A stretch of 64,000 bases of DNA from Trichoplax sp. H2. Lineage: Eukaryota; Placozoa; Uniplacotomia; Trichoplacea. Positions 11,801 to 29,168 of the stretch are shown one piece after another. The notes beneath the pieces are model-generated. The model was given only the letters and a program-made list of their open reading frames with translations, was not told the DNA's origin and made no database searches. Both the position numbers and the translations under genes were made by a program. The stretch is from positions 124,001 to 188,000 of the forward strand of contig NOWV01000012.1 in the NCBI GenBank assembly GCA_003344405.1. Reading direction: 5' to 3'. Every line of letters starts with the position of its first letter. The stretch's first letter is position 1.

Positions 11801-13785
11801 TTCTAAATTGGCAATCAGATTACAGATCATTCTGTGGTCATGTAGTAGCTGAAATGATATCAATAGTTCCGAATTTTATAGCTGTATATCCGCACTTCCT
11901 TGCGAGATCGAACCTTTAATTTTTATGGTAATTTGGTTTGATGTTGTAGAAATTGAAAGAGTTAGAATGGAAATGATCGGACTTAAAGCAGAAAGCCCAA
12001 ATAGTTCATTTCTTGCTTCATTACCTGAACCTGAAGGTGACAAAGTTCAAATTATCGAGAAAGTCTTTATACCGGTTAATCGTTTTCCTAATGTGAGTAG
12101 CGATTTACTTTGTAGGCTAACATTACTACGTCAAATTTAAGATCAGTTTACTAGGCTTATGTTACAAATATGTAACATTATTTTTAATTCAAGTCGAATC
12201 AGTAATACCTTTCATCTGTTGATCCATTTATAATCGAGATGAAAACTAAATTTGATGTGTACTGAAGTCATGATATAGATTCTGGTTAAAAGCATGCGAA
12301 ATTATAGCGCAAGAATCGAGTTGTCTTCTAGTTCAGTATTTCTAATTATAATTCTAAAACTTGTATTTAGTATAATTTTGTAGGTCGACTTTTAGGCCCA
12401 AGGGGAATGACAATGAGACAGTTAGAACTTAATATAGGTTGCAAGGTGAAAATTCGAGGAAAAGGATCTCTCAGAGATAGAAAAAGAGTAAGTACTAAGA
12501 TAATCTAATGCTATATATAATCACTGAAAGGTAAAGAAAAGGACGTAATAGAAAAATTGTTAAACGCTAGAACTGATACGGCAAATACCTGAATCATCAA
12601 AACGTGTTTAATAAATTTAATGGAATTTGCAAATGTGCAAGGATTTTACATCTATATAAATGTGTGGATAGAAGCGTAACTTTTTTTAAAGTTAACCAAT
12701 CTGTGATGATTATTTTACAATGAACAAGTCATTGTGCGATATTACTGCTCCTATACTTAGTAGAACAGCGAATAAATTTTATTGTAGGCCTAATTTTGTC
12801 GTTGGGTCTATATGTGATACGTATTTGGTTTACCTAGCAATGTTGACATAACTTTAGATCATGTAGTAACTCATTAAACAAGCAAGCAGAGCACCTACAG
12901 TACCAAAATTATACTGCGGTAGATGTCCTTATATAGTATCTCATTCAATGACGAGAACTGCAGTCAGCAAATTCTTAACATATTTCACACATTGTCATTA
13001 GGAAGAACAACTAAGGGGCAAACAAAATTGGGAGCATTTACAAGAGGAATTGCATGTTGTTATCGAAGTGGAAGATACACCAACCAGGGCTCAAATCAAG
13101 TTAGAAAAAGCTAAGGATGAAATTAACAAACTATTAATTCCCGTGGTTAGTAATTTATCATCTTCATAATCATTTCATAACTTCTACACAACTAATAAAT
13201 TATGAGAATAAATTATGGACTTATGCTCTTATCAAAATTTAACGGATGACTTGAAATATAAAGTCTGAAGAAGATGACGAACTGAAACGAAAACAATTGG
13301 AAGATTTAAGGCTCTTGAATGGGGTAGAAGGTATGAGCTTTCTTCAACGAGATATGATAGTACAGTTTGGCAGTATAGCTGGTAATACAGCAATTTACTC
13401 AAAATGTTTATTTATTATATTAATTTTCAACAGCTGCACAAAATATGGATCCTACCAACAATTACAATAATGTTTACGCTACCGTTATTCCTAGTCCAGT
13501 TGATACTGGATTAATGCAGTATACTACAACTGGATCACTAGTTAGTGCATTTCAACCGTCATTAACTCAGTTGCAAAGTGGAATTATTGCATCACGAACA
13601 CCGACTACTTTAGTTCGACCTATGAGAATTCATGGTTAGCCTAATATACTGTACTAATATGCTTTAATAGTGTAAAAAATTTTATTGATGTTTATTTGTT
13701 AAAAGTGCTCTAAACCCTTGTACTAGGAGTAGTAACTGGAGACTACCTTAAACAGTATCGTGGACATCCATACAGACGATCTTAA
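8836..13785 (+). CDS. QKI: STAR-family KH RNA-binding protein, QKI/HOW type
   Basis: Seven exons: 8836-8980, 11950-12092, 12371-12487, 13002-13145, 13264-13381, 13434-13634, 13727-13785; 308 aa, all phases consistent. Seen in order: QUA1 dimerisation region ([13 protein letters not shown]...[15 protein letters not shown], about residues 14-55); maxi-KH domain with [35 protein letters not shown] and [17 protein letters not shown] (about 84-183); QUA2-like segment [19 protein letters not shown]; low-complexity tail; and C-terminal RGHPYRRS. The family binds ACUAA-type sites in pre-mRNA and mRNA and controls splicing, stability and translation. The C-terminal HPY motif resembles the nuclear-localisation tail of QKI-5, suggesting a nuclear isoform. 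Intron 1 is about 3 kb, the longest in the gene. Exon 3 must start at 12371, because the nearer AG at 12383 breaks the frame and loses NFVG. QKI and HOW cannot be separated here. Confidence 0.94.
8981..11949 (+). other. Long first intron of the QKI-like gene
   Basis: About 2.97 kb between the GTAAGT donor and the TTGTAG acceptor. AT-rich, with no nested exon or RNA gene recognised. Its size and first-intron position make it a candidate place for regulatory elements or alternative first exons, but nothing specific is seen. Confidence 0.6.
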
Positions 13786-15030
13786 TACGGTAAGATTCGG
13801 AAAACAATTAAACATAATGATAAACATCGCTGCTACACGTTAAACATTAAATCATGAGAAATAATTTATAACCGGCCAGCTTTTAAAGTTTTTAATACTC
13901 CTCGGGTTCATAAGCCTAAAGCTTAACTAATGCGTGATTATAATAACCTTGTTATTTATATTAAGTAAAGGTACCAATAACATATATACTACAATGACCA
14001 CCTTAAGCCAAACTGTGGCTTTCTAGGGCTAATGAATAACACAAAATAATATAAGAGTATTTTATGAAAATCTTTTGAAACTTTTTCTGTTTAGAAGTGT
14101 ATGATAAAATACTGATAAAGCCTATCAATAAATAAGAGGCCTCATTTATAACTGCAATATTTATTTACTTATGTAGACTAAATAGCACTGATCTATTTCA
14201 ATATTTTTTGACTAGATGATGTATAAAATCATAACTAACCTGAGCTCCTAACTCTACGATGGTGCAAGCCTAACAATACCATGCATACAGCAAAACCAAT
14301 AATAATTTAAGATGAACAAAATTTTCCTTAAGGAGCCATTTACGAGAGATTCTGACTATTTATCACCATAATTGATTCCCAACATACGTACTATTTATCG
14401 CTACCAATGCTGCTAATACGGAATCTCATAAACAATTTGATCCACGTTCACAATAGCCGATTCATTGATTTAAGCAGATCACGTTACTAAATTAATCATG
14501 ATCCGATTTAACAGGGCACTTACTAAGTAGCTCAGGCCTGCTTGTATAGACTTAACATTTAATCAGTTTAAAATGATTTTGCTAATTTTGCAGTATAGAC
14601 ATACATGCAAAGCTGATTTGTGATTTTTCGTCTTATCTATAATAAAATGTACATGATTGTTACAACGTCTCTTACAACTCTTAAGATTTGTAATAGCAAA
14701 TACTGCACTTGGATATCAGCTAGCTTATAGTTGAGTATACAGTACGTATACAAGTAAGAAATCATATCACGTTTGACTAAGATGGCGTGACATTGATTGC
14801 CATAAAAGTAATAGAGTACGAAATTAGAAAGAAAATGTAATTTATTGTCGCAGATTGCTTACAGTACCTATAATTTTTTTTAAGTGTTACTAAAATAATA
14901 GTCAATAAAGTAGGCCTCAGATGGAGTATTACTTAAAATGCTGCTGATAATTATTGAAGCCTTTCGATATACTGTACGAGTGTAAGTGTACGTTTGGCAT
15001 GTAATTTAACAAAATATTATTTATTACAAA
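13786..15030. other. 3'-3' intergenic region (QKI-like / YARS1)
   Basis: Convergent gene ends. An AATAAA at 14127-14132 is a possible polyadenylation signal for the plus-strand gene, about 340 bases after the stop. No other gene is seen. Confidence 0.5.
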
Positions 15031-20073
<5,043 letters not shown>

Positions 20074-22285
20074 TTTCCTAGTGTTTAGTATGACTTCAAT
20101 GCTGTCCTGGCGGAATTATTAATAAAATAAGCGAAATGCAACTGGAGTTTCAAAGGGCCAACTTGGATTTGCTTTCAAGTTTAAAGGGAAGTGTGCGTTT
20201 TGATTGTCGTCTTATGCCTAAAACGGTATCCAGTTTTGATGCACAGTAACAAGCTGTGCATAAAAAGTGTCCCACACACCCAGGCGACAGTAGCGTAAAA
20301 TTCAGACCATACAGGACTAGAGACGGTGAGTTAGTGTCATGGGTGTACAGTATACAGTATACACTGGGTGTGCACTGTGCGGTAAAAGCTGGGAGTTGAC
20401 ACTCTCGACTGGAGTACAGTACTGTACTGTAGCTACATGGACTAAAGTACTGTACTGGATGCCCTATGGCATCTACTGTACAAAGTACTGTAACTGATGG
20501 CTAATATACTGTATACAGTGCTGTAAGGACCTTTTCTAAAATGATGTCACCCCGTTAGGGTAAGATAGATATTGTACTGGCTGACTATACAACCTTAATT
20601 AATTAAAACAAAATAAAGAGAAACGAAGTAAAAAATAACTTTTTCAGCTTATAAACAAACACGGGTTGTTGAAGGAGTTCGATAAAGCATATTAGTATTG
20701 GGTAATCTATGGATACGTTCCCTTATTAATGAAAGTACAGTACTACCAATCAACATTCCTTCTTATCCTTTCGACTTTAATTCATTCTAAAATGATAGAT
20801 AGCTTAGTCTAAACGAGTTATGAAATCTTTAAACTGAGCTGCTGTAGATAAAAGTCATTTCACAGTCGGTAATACGTAAAAATACCTCAAATATATATTG
20901 TTGTATTATATAGAGACTGTACTACTATCCTATCACAGATTGCATAATTTATACTGAAATTTGCAATAGCATATTGGTAAATATGAAATTATACAGTGGT
21001 AATTTTCTCTTAAAACAATCAGCGTCTTCTCAAGAGAATGGCATCGGTTGCACTCACTCCAGTAGATAGGTGATCGAAGACAATCCAGTCCAGTACAGTA
21101 CTGTATTTGCCAATCAACGTCAATTTGCAGTATACGAGCGTACAGTACAGTAACACTTAGTACTACTGCATATTTACTGATAATTGCGACCAGCATTCTG
21201 CAAAATTATTTAACGCGTAATTTTATCTATCTAAAAGTTTTGTAGCACAGTACAGTAATTTCAACTGAATAATTACAACATTTGTACAGGATATGAAAAT
21301 ATGCGATCAAATATTTGATGCTTTCTGTAATTATAATTACACAATATTATTACACTTAAGTTATAATGCTATCACATATTGCACTTTTGCTTTCTATAGA
21401 TTACTGTACATATCATAATAAAGCATATACTAATCAATTTTAGCCAGGCATGACTATTACAAGTCATTCCCATGTACTGTAAATACCAATCAGTAATATT
21501 AGTATACTAGTATATGGTACTATCGATGATAGTGACGGATTTTTACTAGTTTCCTCTTAAAATTAGAAGTTCCTGGTATACTTCTGTAGCGTATAGAACG
21601 GTTTTAGAGCACCACTTACGATGAGAATTTGATCCGCACACACATCTCGTCTGTTCATTGAGCGTTGCAATTTCTGGACTAAAGCAGCAACTGTAAACTT
21701 ATTTAATATGCACACCCAATGAAAAGATCAGGATTACATAAGAAATAAGCTTGACATAAATCCCTGTTTGCAGTAATACACGGCACAAGTAGAGACGCAG
21801 TAAAATATTTAGTTATAAGGGAAATGCAGTGTACAAACGTACCGGCGGTATGTGTCCGTATAGTATAATACCACAAGTGGAAAATCTCTTCTGCATTGTA
21901 TACATAGTAATTTTATCAAATGTTACAGATGTATTACTTTTCAAAAATTTTATTGTTCGACGTTCCTAATAGTCATTGAACACATTGCTTTATCAAAGTT
22001 TACTTAACAGCAAAAATAGCTTTTGTAACACTAATCCAACATGAAGGTAATTGTACATCAAACAGCAGCATTTATACGAATTAGGATCATAATCAATTCG
22101 TATTTTCAGTTTATAGCGCAAGGCATGCATTAAATAATAAAAATACAATAATGTCGAAACCAGGATCTAAACAGTACATTCATTAGGTCTCAGACGTTGA
22201 AAGAGATTTAGATTGACATAGGTCAAATCAAATAGAGAGATCAAATTACTTAAATGCATCCATCTCAATCGAAGCAAAACGTTGA
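20074..22285. other. Intergenic, YARS1 upstream to AGPAT downstream
   Basis: Apart from the palindrome cluster at 20340-20530 and single GTACAGTAC words near 21100-21150 and 21250, I see no gene or RNA. The part next to 22285 is probably the AGPAT 3' UTR. Confidence 0.5.
20340..20530. repeat. GTAC palindrome cluster upstream of YARS1
   Basis: Words such as GTACAGTATACAGTATACAC, GTACAGTACTGTACTGTAG and TACTGTATACAGTGCTGTA recur within 200 bases, about 270-460 bases 5' of the YARS1 start codon. Confidence 0.8.
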
Positions 22286-24536
22286 TTACAGTTTCTTCTT
22301 ATTATTCTTCACACCATATAAACTACTTTTCTCCGACATTGTAAAATTACGCGCTATCAATCCACCTATAATAACTATAAATTAAAAATGCAATGTTATC
22401 AATCCTTTCTCTAAAATAGTTGAAACAACATAGCGCAAATACTAACATTCAAATGATAAAACAATAAGAAACTCAATCGTTACACAATACTAAGATCAAA
22501 GATACTTACTCAATAAGGAAAATACACCAGACGAGACTAATGCAACTCTAGATCCACTAATAATGGCAGGAATTAAATAAAATACTAACGAAACTAAAAC
22601 AATTGTCCACCAAATTGTAGTTAATAGGAAAGTAGTACGGTTACGATGGGCGTAACACCTAGGCCAACCAACAGTACCTTTTTGCAAATATTCATCCATC
22701 AATTGATCCTACAAGCATCATTCTTAATTAGATACAACGATTATATGTATATTATGTTAAATCATTCAGGTATCATACCTTTGTCACGTATAATTCCCTT
22801 AAAAATTTTGTGCAAGCTTGTTCGTCATCTTCACCTCGTATCACAGAGATCGGAAGGCGCCTAAATTCAGGCAAAAAATAGTATTTAAGATCTTCATTAC
22901 TTGAATTAACGAGGATCAAAACTAATATTTTTGTATCTGGACCAGTAGAAATGCTTTGATATCGTGTATCTAAGCGAGAATATAAAGGACGGTAGGTTCT
23001 TATACATAATTATAGTTACCTTACAAGAAGAACTATTTTACAAGGTTTGCAGAACAACAAGTGCATTAGGCTAGGCAACGTATCGGGAAATATGAAAGTG
23101 GTATCGTAGATTGCATCACCTGGTGGTTTGGTAGCCAAATCGTAAAGAAATTTTTATGAATAATTCAATATATCTAAAGAATGATATACAGTTTTATATA
23201 ATGGAGTTATTGCTAACATTTTTCCTTTAGACAACTATATGCAAGTGTAAAGCCCTTAACACGAGGCTGCATGTGGTGTTTAAGAACTGGAAGGCCATTT
23301 TTTTTTGCAAATTCAACACTTTTTAGGTATTTTTCTTTCGTGTACCTTGTACCTTCTGCAAATATTGTTAACTTTAAAATAAAATTTACAATCAGACTAG
23401 CAACGTGGGAAAAGACGAGTAACACCAAGATGATTTATAAATGCGGTAAATACTTATAGTATTACCCATAAAGGAAAAGGCCCTTCTTTCAGACTTTTTA
23501 ACTGCCGTTCCAGAGATATAGAATCTTTAGCCCAGTCCCTCTTAACAAAGAGATGTTCTAAGTTCCAGAAAGAGAAACCGAGTAGGGGGACGTACTTTAT
23601 TGCTGATTTCAAATAGCATTTTGTAGCCTTCAATTCAAATATATTTCAAATATGTTTCAAATGTAAGTATTTACCGTAATAAATAAATAGATGCTGATTT
23701 TTCATGTACTTCTTTCGAGTTATTGAGTGAAAAATGCAACTTTTTCATTGCGTTTTAAACATTATAACATGTGAGACATGAAGAAATAGTACTTTCGTAT
23801 GATAAATGTGCACGTGATAAAGTAAGGTTATAGATTATAATATATTAATTATACTGTAAATCCGAATATTTACCGGCACCATATTAAACCTATCAGCGAA
23901 CGTCAGGCCAATCAGCCAGTCAACATCGCTACGATGATTTGCGACAATCAGTGCATTTTCCTTTCCGAAATATTTATCATCATCATTCGGGCAATAAACT
24001 TCCCATTCTAAGCCACTCCAGAATTCAGGCAATGCCGTTAAATCTATACAAATAAGTTATCATTTTTATTATAGAGCACAACATATGCGTTTTGTAGGTT
24101 GTAAAGAGATGCAACTCTTTGATATCGTATGTGTATGTAGTCAATAGTTTATATAATCTGCAGTAAAAAGTACTAGAACAGCACATAAGATAGACAACAG
24201 AAGGTACGATATTGTAGAGCTGTACATTCTTACATGATGCAGCACCATAACTCTTTCACTGCATGAATAGAGAAAATATAATTGATTCATCTGCAGTATA
24301 AAGTAATAGCATCACTGTATTAATGATTACAATACTACTGTACATAAGATACTGTACTTACTTGCAAGCCATAGGCGACCTATTGCCATAGATACGTGTC
24401 TATAATATACTTTAGATATTGGCCAAAGAACTAACGAAAGGATATGAAAAATGCATGCAAACGTTCCGCTAACAAAAAAGACGGTTGCATACAAGAACCA
24501 AGCCAATGGTGATTTCTTAAAAGCCGTAAGCGCCAT
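22286..24536 (-). CDS. AGPAT3/4: 1-acylglycerol-3-phosphate O-acyltransferase, AGPAT3/4 class
   Basis: Eight exons: 24536-24362, 24043-23874, 23627-23466, 23371-23218, 23119-23020, 22860-22779, 22708-22510, 22365-22286; 373 aa against 376 in human AGPAT3. It transfers an acyl chain to lysophosphatidic acid to give phosphatidic acid, in the ER membrane. Seen: an N-terminal hydrophobic segment (about residues 12-45); acyltransferase motif NHRSDVDW with the HX4D pair at His95 and Asp100; KRDWAKD; FAEGTRYTKEK with EGTR at 175-178; QPRVKGF; the AIYDTTF block; two hydrophobic stretches near the C-terminus; and the terminal EKSSLYG, matching the GSSYG tail of AGPAT3/4. The NHRSD form is closer to plant LPAT2 than to the NHNFEID of vertebrate AGPAT3. 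The start is the ATG giving the family-like N-terminus; an upstream 5' UTR exon is possible. Confidence 0.93.
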
Positions 24537-27500
24537 TATTTCAATCCACTGAATCGGCACTGTGAAAAGCAATGAGTGTGCAAAATAAGTACATTTTATG
24601 TACGCCTGTAATAGAGATTTAATTGGTACTCGCCCCACTCTTGAATCATGATAACTCTCAGGACATACGAGTAACAGTAATGGAAAGCAGCTACATCAAC
24701 AATCACGAACAAATCAAATGTCTATGTTTAACTATGCAAATCACAAACCAAAATTAATTGTAACTCCATTTAAGCACTGATCCTTAAATAGCTTATAGTA
24801 TCGTAGAACGAGCATCTAAAGTTACTTCATTTCAAAATCAGCGAAATATCTGACTATCACAATTCAGTCACTCATGCAAAATGACATTATTCCTATAAAC
24901 ACAACTTAAGGGTATGCATGCATAATTACTGTAGATAGCACGATCAGCACGAAGTTAACAAAAGAAGACTCAAAGCCTAGCACATATGCTGTTTACTATC
25001 TGCCTTGATACATATACCCATACTGTACAGTTCTCAACATTATAACATGGTGCAATTTTAGTTGAAGAATCTGTTGTGCGCTGATTTTCGTTGTTTTTAT
25101 CTCACTCGTACTAATGAAGCTTACGCACAGTAACGATGATTATCTTAACCTATCATACAGAGTACTTTTGCACCTGAGATGCAATTACCGCAGTTTAGCA
25201 TGCAAATAAATAAATAAATACGTCAAATCATAGTTGAAATGAGGCGTTGTACTATACACGTATGAGTGAGTATGGTGCAGACGGCAGTGTTTACTATTTA
25301 ATGTTAAGGTTTTTCTCGCGTTGTAAAAGGCAGTTGCCCGATTGGACGCATCCGCAGGTAAATAACAGGCTTCTGAATACAGTAAGTAGTAGTGTCCTGC
25401 ATTTGACTAAATGTTGATTCCAACATTTGCGCAGTCACGCCTCATGCATACGTTAAATCAAATAAATTAAATTAAAAAAAAAAATTAAATTTATTTTGCG
25501 ATAGATTATAGAATATACATGTTAGACACTAAAGAATTACCATAGAGGTTTTACGTCCATGAATCAGTCGACTCAGAAAAAGTTCAAAAATATATTAGTA
25601 CTTTGCGCATAACACATGCATGTCAATATTGAATGGTGTACTATTAATGGCATAGTTTAGCTCATAAAGAATTGATGCAAAGATATACTGCTCTAGATCC
25701 AGTATGCACTATTGCAGATTTCACTATTAGCACGTCGAGTAACCAATAATTCATATTATGCGACTCAGGCGAATTGCAATATTGTAACACTGTGAATAAT
25801 GATCAAGCTAGCTTTCATACCGACGTTTGGGAAATAAAATTCGATGCATCCAATGTTTATTAAGGAATATAACACCATTGAGCAAATGCTTGCCAGCAAG
25901 TATACATCAACCGTTTCAAAGTGCTGTCGGTATTGCTTTAAACTAAACTACAGCACTGTATTTATTTACAGTTGAATGCTAAACAAATAAATGTTCAGTC
26001 TTCTACAGCAGAATCGATCATTCTGCGATCGCGGTCCGGTCGATATTGAGCTAATTTATTCTATAGCAAAAGATTCTGCATGATTGACTACCACCCTGCT
26101 ACCTATAACGATGGATAGATCAGCTATTCGATAATGTGCGGTGCAATAGGAGTGTAGTATTGCATTGCCTTTAGACACTTTGCCATATTGTTTTGAAGTA
26201 CCGTACTGCTAGGGAAAAATTGTATGCGTAGGTGCAGTAAGTTAAAAATTGGTGAAAGCGTAGCAGCAGGGACTTTCTTAAACCATCAATATACAGTACA
26301 GTACAGTACTGTACTGTACAGGAGGATAAAGTGACCTCGATGCAAGTGTAGGTGTCGTGTAGTGCGATCAATGCTATTGCACTCGACATACTGTAATACA
26401 GTGCGACCACTGTCGTTAGCCTTTGTACTACTGTATATTGGCATAGGAGGGTATATCTACAGTAGTAGTCCATAAAGGGACTAGCCAGATCCTCCAAAAT
26501 AGTAAATTGCAGCGGATGCTATCAATATTATCTGCACATGTGTTCATGTTCCTATTGCATTGATGTAGGCTATAAAAATCACTTTCTCAACGATGCCAAT
26601 GCTTGTATATACAGATGACATCAATAACAAGAAGAAAGGATCTTAACTCACCTCAAGTTGTGGATGTTACAGTAATCTTCAAACGCTCATCCAAACATGC
26701 AGACTTGCAAAATGTTAATCGCAATACTCGTGCATTCGCTTCCAGACAGTTGCAAGTGTTGAGCTTTTAAATCATCCGACCTCAGTTGATATACGATAGT
26801 TGTTGATATATACGTGACAGATACAGTACTGTGATGCACCGTGTTGTGACTTGTGACCCCTCGTGACCTCTGAATCTGATTCACGCAGCAGAGTTCATGT
26901 ACACTGATACGAGACTCTGAACCACATAGAGTACGTTGCTACAATGCACAGTACAATGTGGTAATCTGTACTGTGCACTGTACACTGTACAGTTCTTTTA
27001 TCAGTCCGCGCAGATGTCGACCAAAAGCTGCTGACGTGTGATTGATTGCTAGGCGAAGTACTGTACTGTACAGTACACTGTACTGTACATAGTCATTAAC
27101 AGTACTGTACTGTACAGTGTACAGTACTGTACGTACAGTATTAGAAAAGATACCGGTAATTTTTCGACTAGCCTATTAGGTTATACTGTACTGTACAGTC
27201 ATATAATGAAACTACAGGAATTACTGTACAGTAAAGTAATTAATAATAACTATTGAACCACGGCAGGCTAAACGAATCAATCAACGAACGAACCAACCAA
27301 CGCACGATCGACTGGAAAACGGAATCCCAGTGACTATCGCTGCTCAATCCTGGTTCAAGAACAAGATGTCAGGTATCTACTAGTAGAGCTTCATATAAAA
27401 TCTCTCTCAGTCTCTCTGCTTTCCTTAAACCCTGCTAAAATAGACGCTGTGCAAATAGGGTACAACCCTAAAATCAATTTGTTAAGAATGTGAATGAATT

Positions 27501-29168
27501 GAAAAGGTTGTTTCCAAAATTATTCCTGGGAATTAAATTTCCCTTTAATGCTCGCATAAGTACAGCACTGCTGTACTTATGAATGATGCAGTGATACGTG
27601 TATGTACAATATACAGTATACACGTACGCGTATATATCTATATAAAGTATAATTAGAATAATTATAATTAATGTAACATTAGTCGGAATAGCATAAACAT
27701 CAATATAACTATGACAAAATATGTGTATAAAGGCGATATTGAGTTCAATAAAGTTAAAGTATATTCTAGATAATAATTAGTAAGAATTAAATTGAGCTTG
27801 TATTATTATATGGGATGTTATGCTAATATCATGGATTGTCAGATATGGTTTAAGACAAGTTCCGACGAATTACTTCGTGTGATCAATCCCGATACGTATA
27901 GTATACATCGCATAAAACTATGGAGAGAAATTCCATACTTATGACTAACAAATATCATTTTATGTAATGGAAGTGTGCCTATGTTGTGCTATATCCCTGC
28001 TACATCGTGTGTATGGACGAATGCAAGAGAACATGCCTCTATTTTTTAGTTCCTGGCGCCATCACCAATAACACTTCCATTATGTCTACTCCATGCAAAT
28101 TTCGATCGTTTCTTTGAAGGCTAAATGTTGACATATACTCGTCCAACCTATTTGCTTTGCTACTCAATTAAATTTGAGTACAGGCGGTAGATGCTTTAAG
28201 GGGTATCATGCAATACTCTGGTTACTGATTCTTATCATTCCACCTATACCGTATTGGCCAAAGATATCTTATCTAAAGTATAATTTGAATATGCCATTTG
28301 CAATAATTATTTTGACTCTACTGCAGACTACAGTCTGTGGATGAAAAACTGTGCTATGCAATGCTGTCAATTTGGAAACTGGTAGGGAACTTCATCGCCT
28401 TTATAAATCATTATACGTTTACTCTTATAAAGTTCCATTAATACAGGCATGGTGATAATCATCAGTAAAAATTATAGACAGCATAAAAGAAACAGCTTTT
28501 CCTTTTACTTCTATAACGCATATTATCATTAGACTTGCCGTCAGCCAATAATCCTTACTTAAGTTCTAGTTTGTAATGTCTTCGTCACCAATCTTAATTT
28601 GTAACACTTAGGGAGACCGACAGTGCGAATTACTATAGCTAGCTCATAAGAACATTCACGAATACCCTATCCTATTATATAATTATAGGCCAGGAACCGT
28701 TTGTTATAGCAACCATTTCAAAGGACGTGAATATGGAAGCGGAATCTCGATATTCAGCTATTTTATAAGAATCATTTCAATGCGTCTACGTAGAAATCAA
28801 TTCGAGTACAAATGGAACAGAGACTACTATGAAAGCCCTAGCTAAGCTATAACAACAAAAACACCACGAAACCCATTTTCGTGATAGTCAGCTTACAGTG
28901 GCCATTCATAAAGAAAAACTCTTATATATACGATTTACGATACGGTAGATAAACGAAAATACTATATCAAGTTCTAGAATTTATACTTTTATCTTGACTG
29001 CTTGTAGAATGCAATATATTCGAAAATGAGTTTCATTTTTTATGGATACGCATATTTATTTAGGCTTTAAAGCAACTATCCCATAATATCAAATCTAAAC
29101 TATACTATAGCAATATGATTGTACTTGTTCAATTGATAATAAGTCTTTAATCAATATTATTATTAATA
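24537..29168. other. Gene-poor interval between divergent AGPAT and SRA1 genes
   Basis: About 4.6 kb with no recognised protein on either strand. It holds GTAC palindrome clusters (26285-26325, 26940-27240), a short AAAT microsatellite near 25204-25220, a degenerate AACG/AACC run near 27265-27300, and a minus-strand sequence around 26650 (CAACTTGAG followed by GTGAGTTAAG) that looks like a strong splice donor and might end a 5' UTR exon of the AGPAT gene. Confidence 0.5.
26940..27240. repeat. GTAC palindrome cluster in the AGPAT-SRA1 interval
   Basis: Repeated ACTGTACTGTACAGTACACT, GTACTGTACAGTGTACAGT and GTACTGTACGTACAGT words across 300 bases, plus an isolated perfect run TACAGTACAGTACTGTACTG at about 26292. 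This is the one large cluster not close to a start codon I can identify. Confidence 0.85.

Noticed and set aside
12384-12487. QKI-like exon 3 starting at the nearer AG (12383)
   Set aside because: It shifts the frame into an early stop and loses the conserved NFVG; the acceptor at 12370 gives [12 protein letters not shown] in phase.
27265-27300. AACG/AACC-rich run that looked like a microsatellite
   Set aside because: Short and degenerate; not a convincing tandem array.
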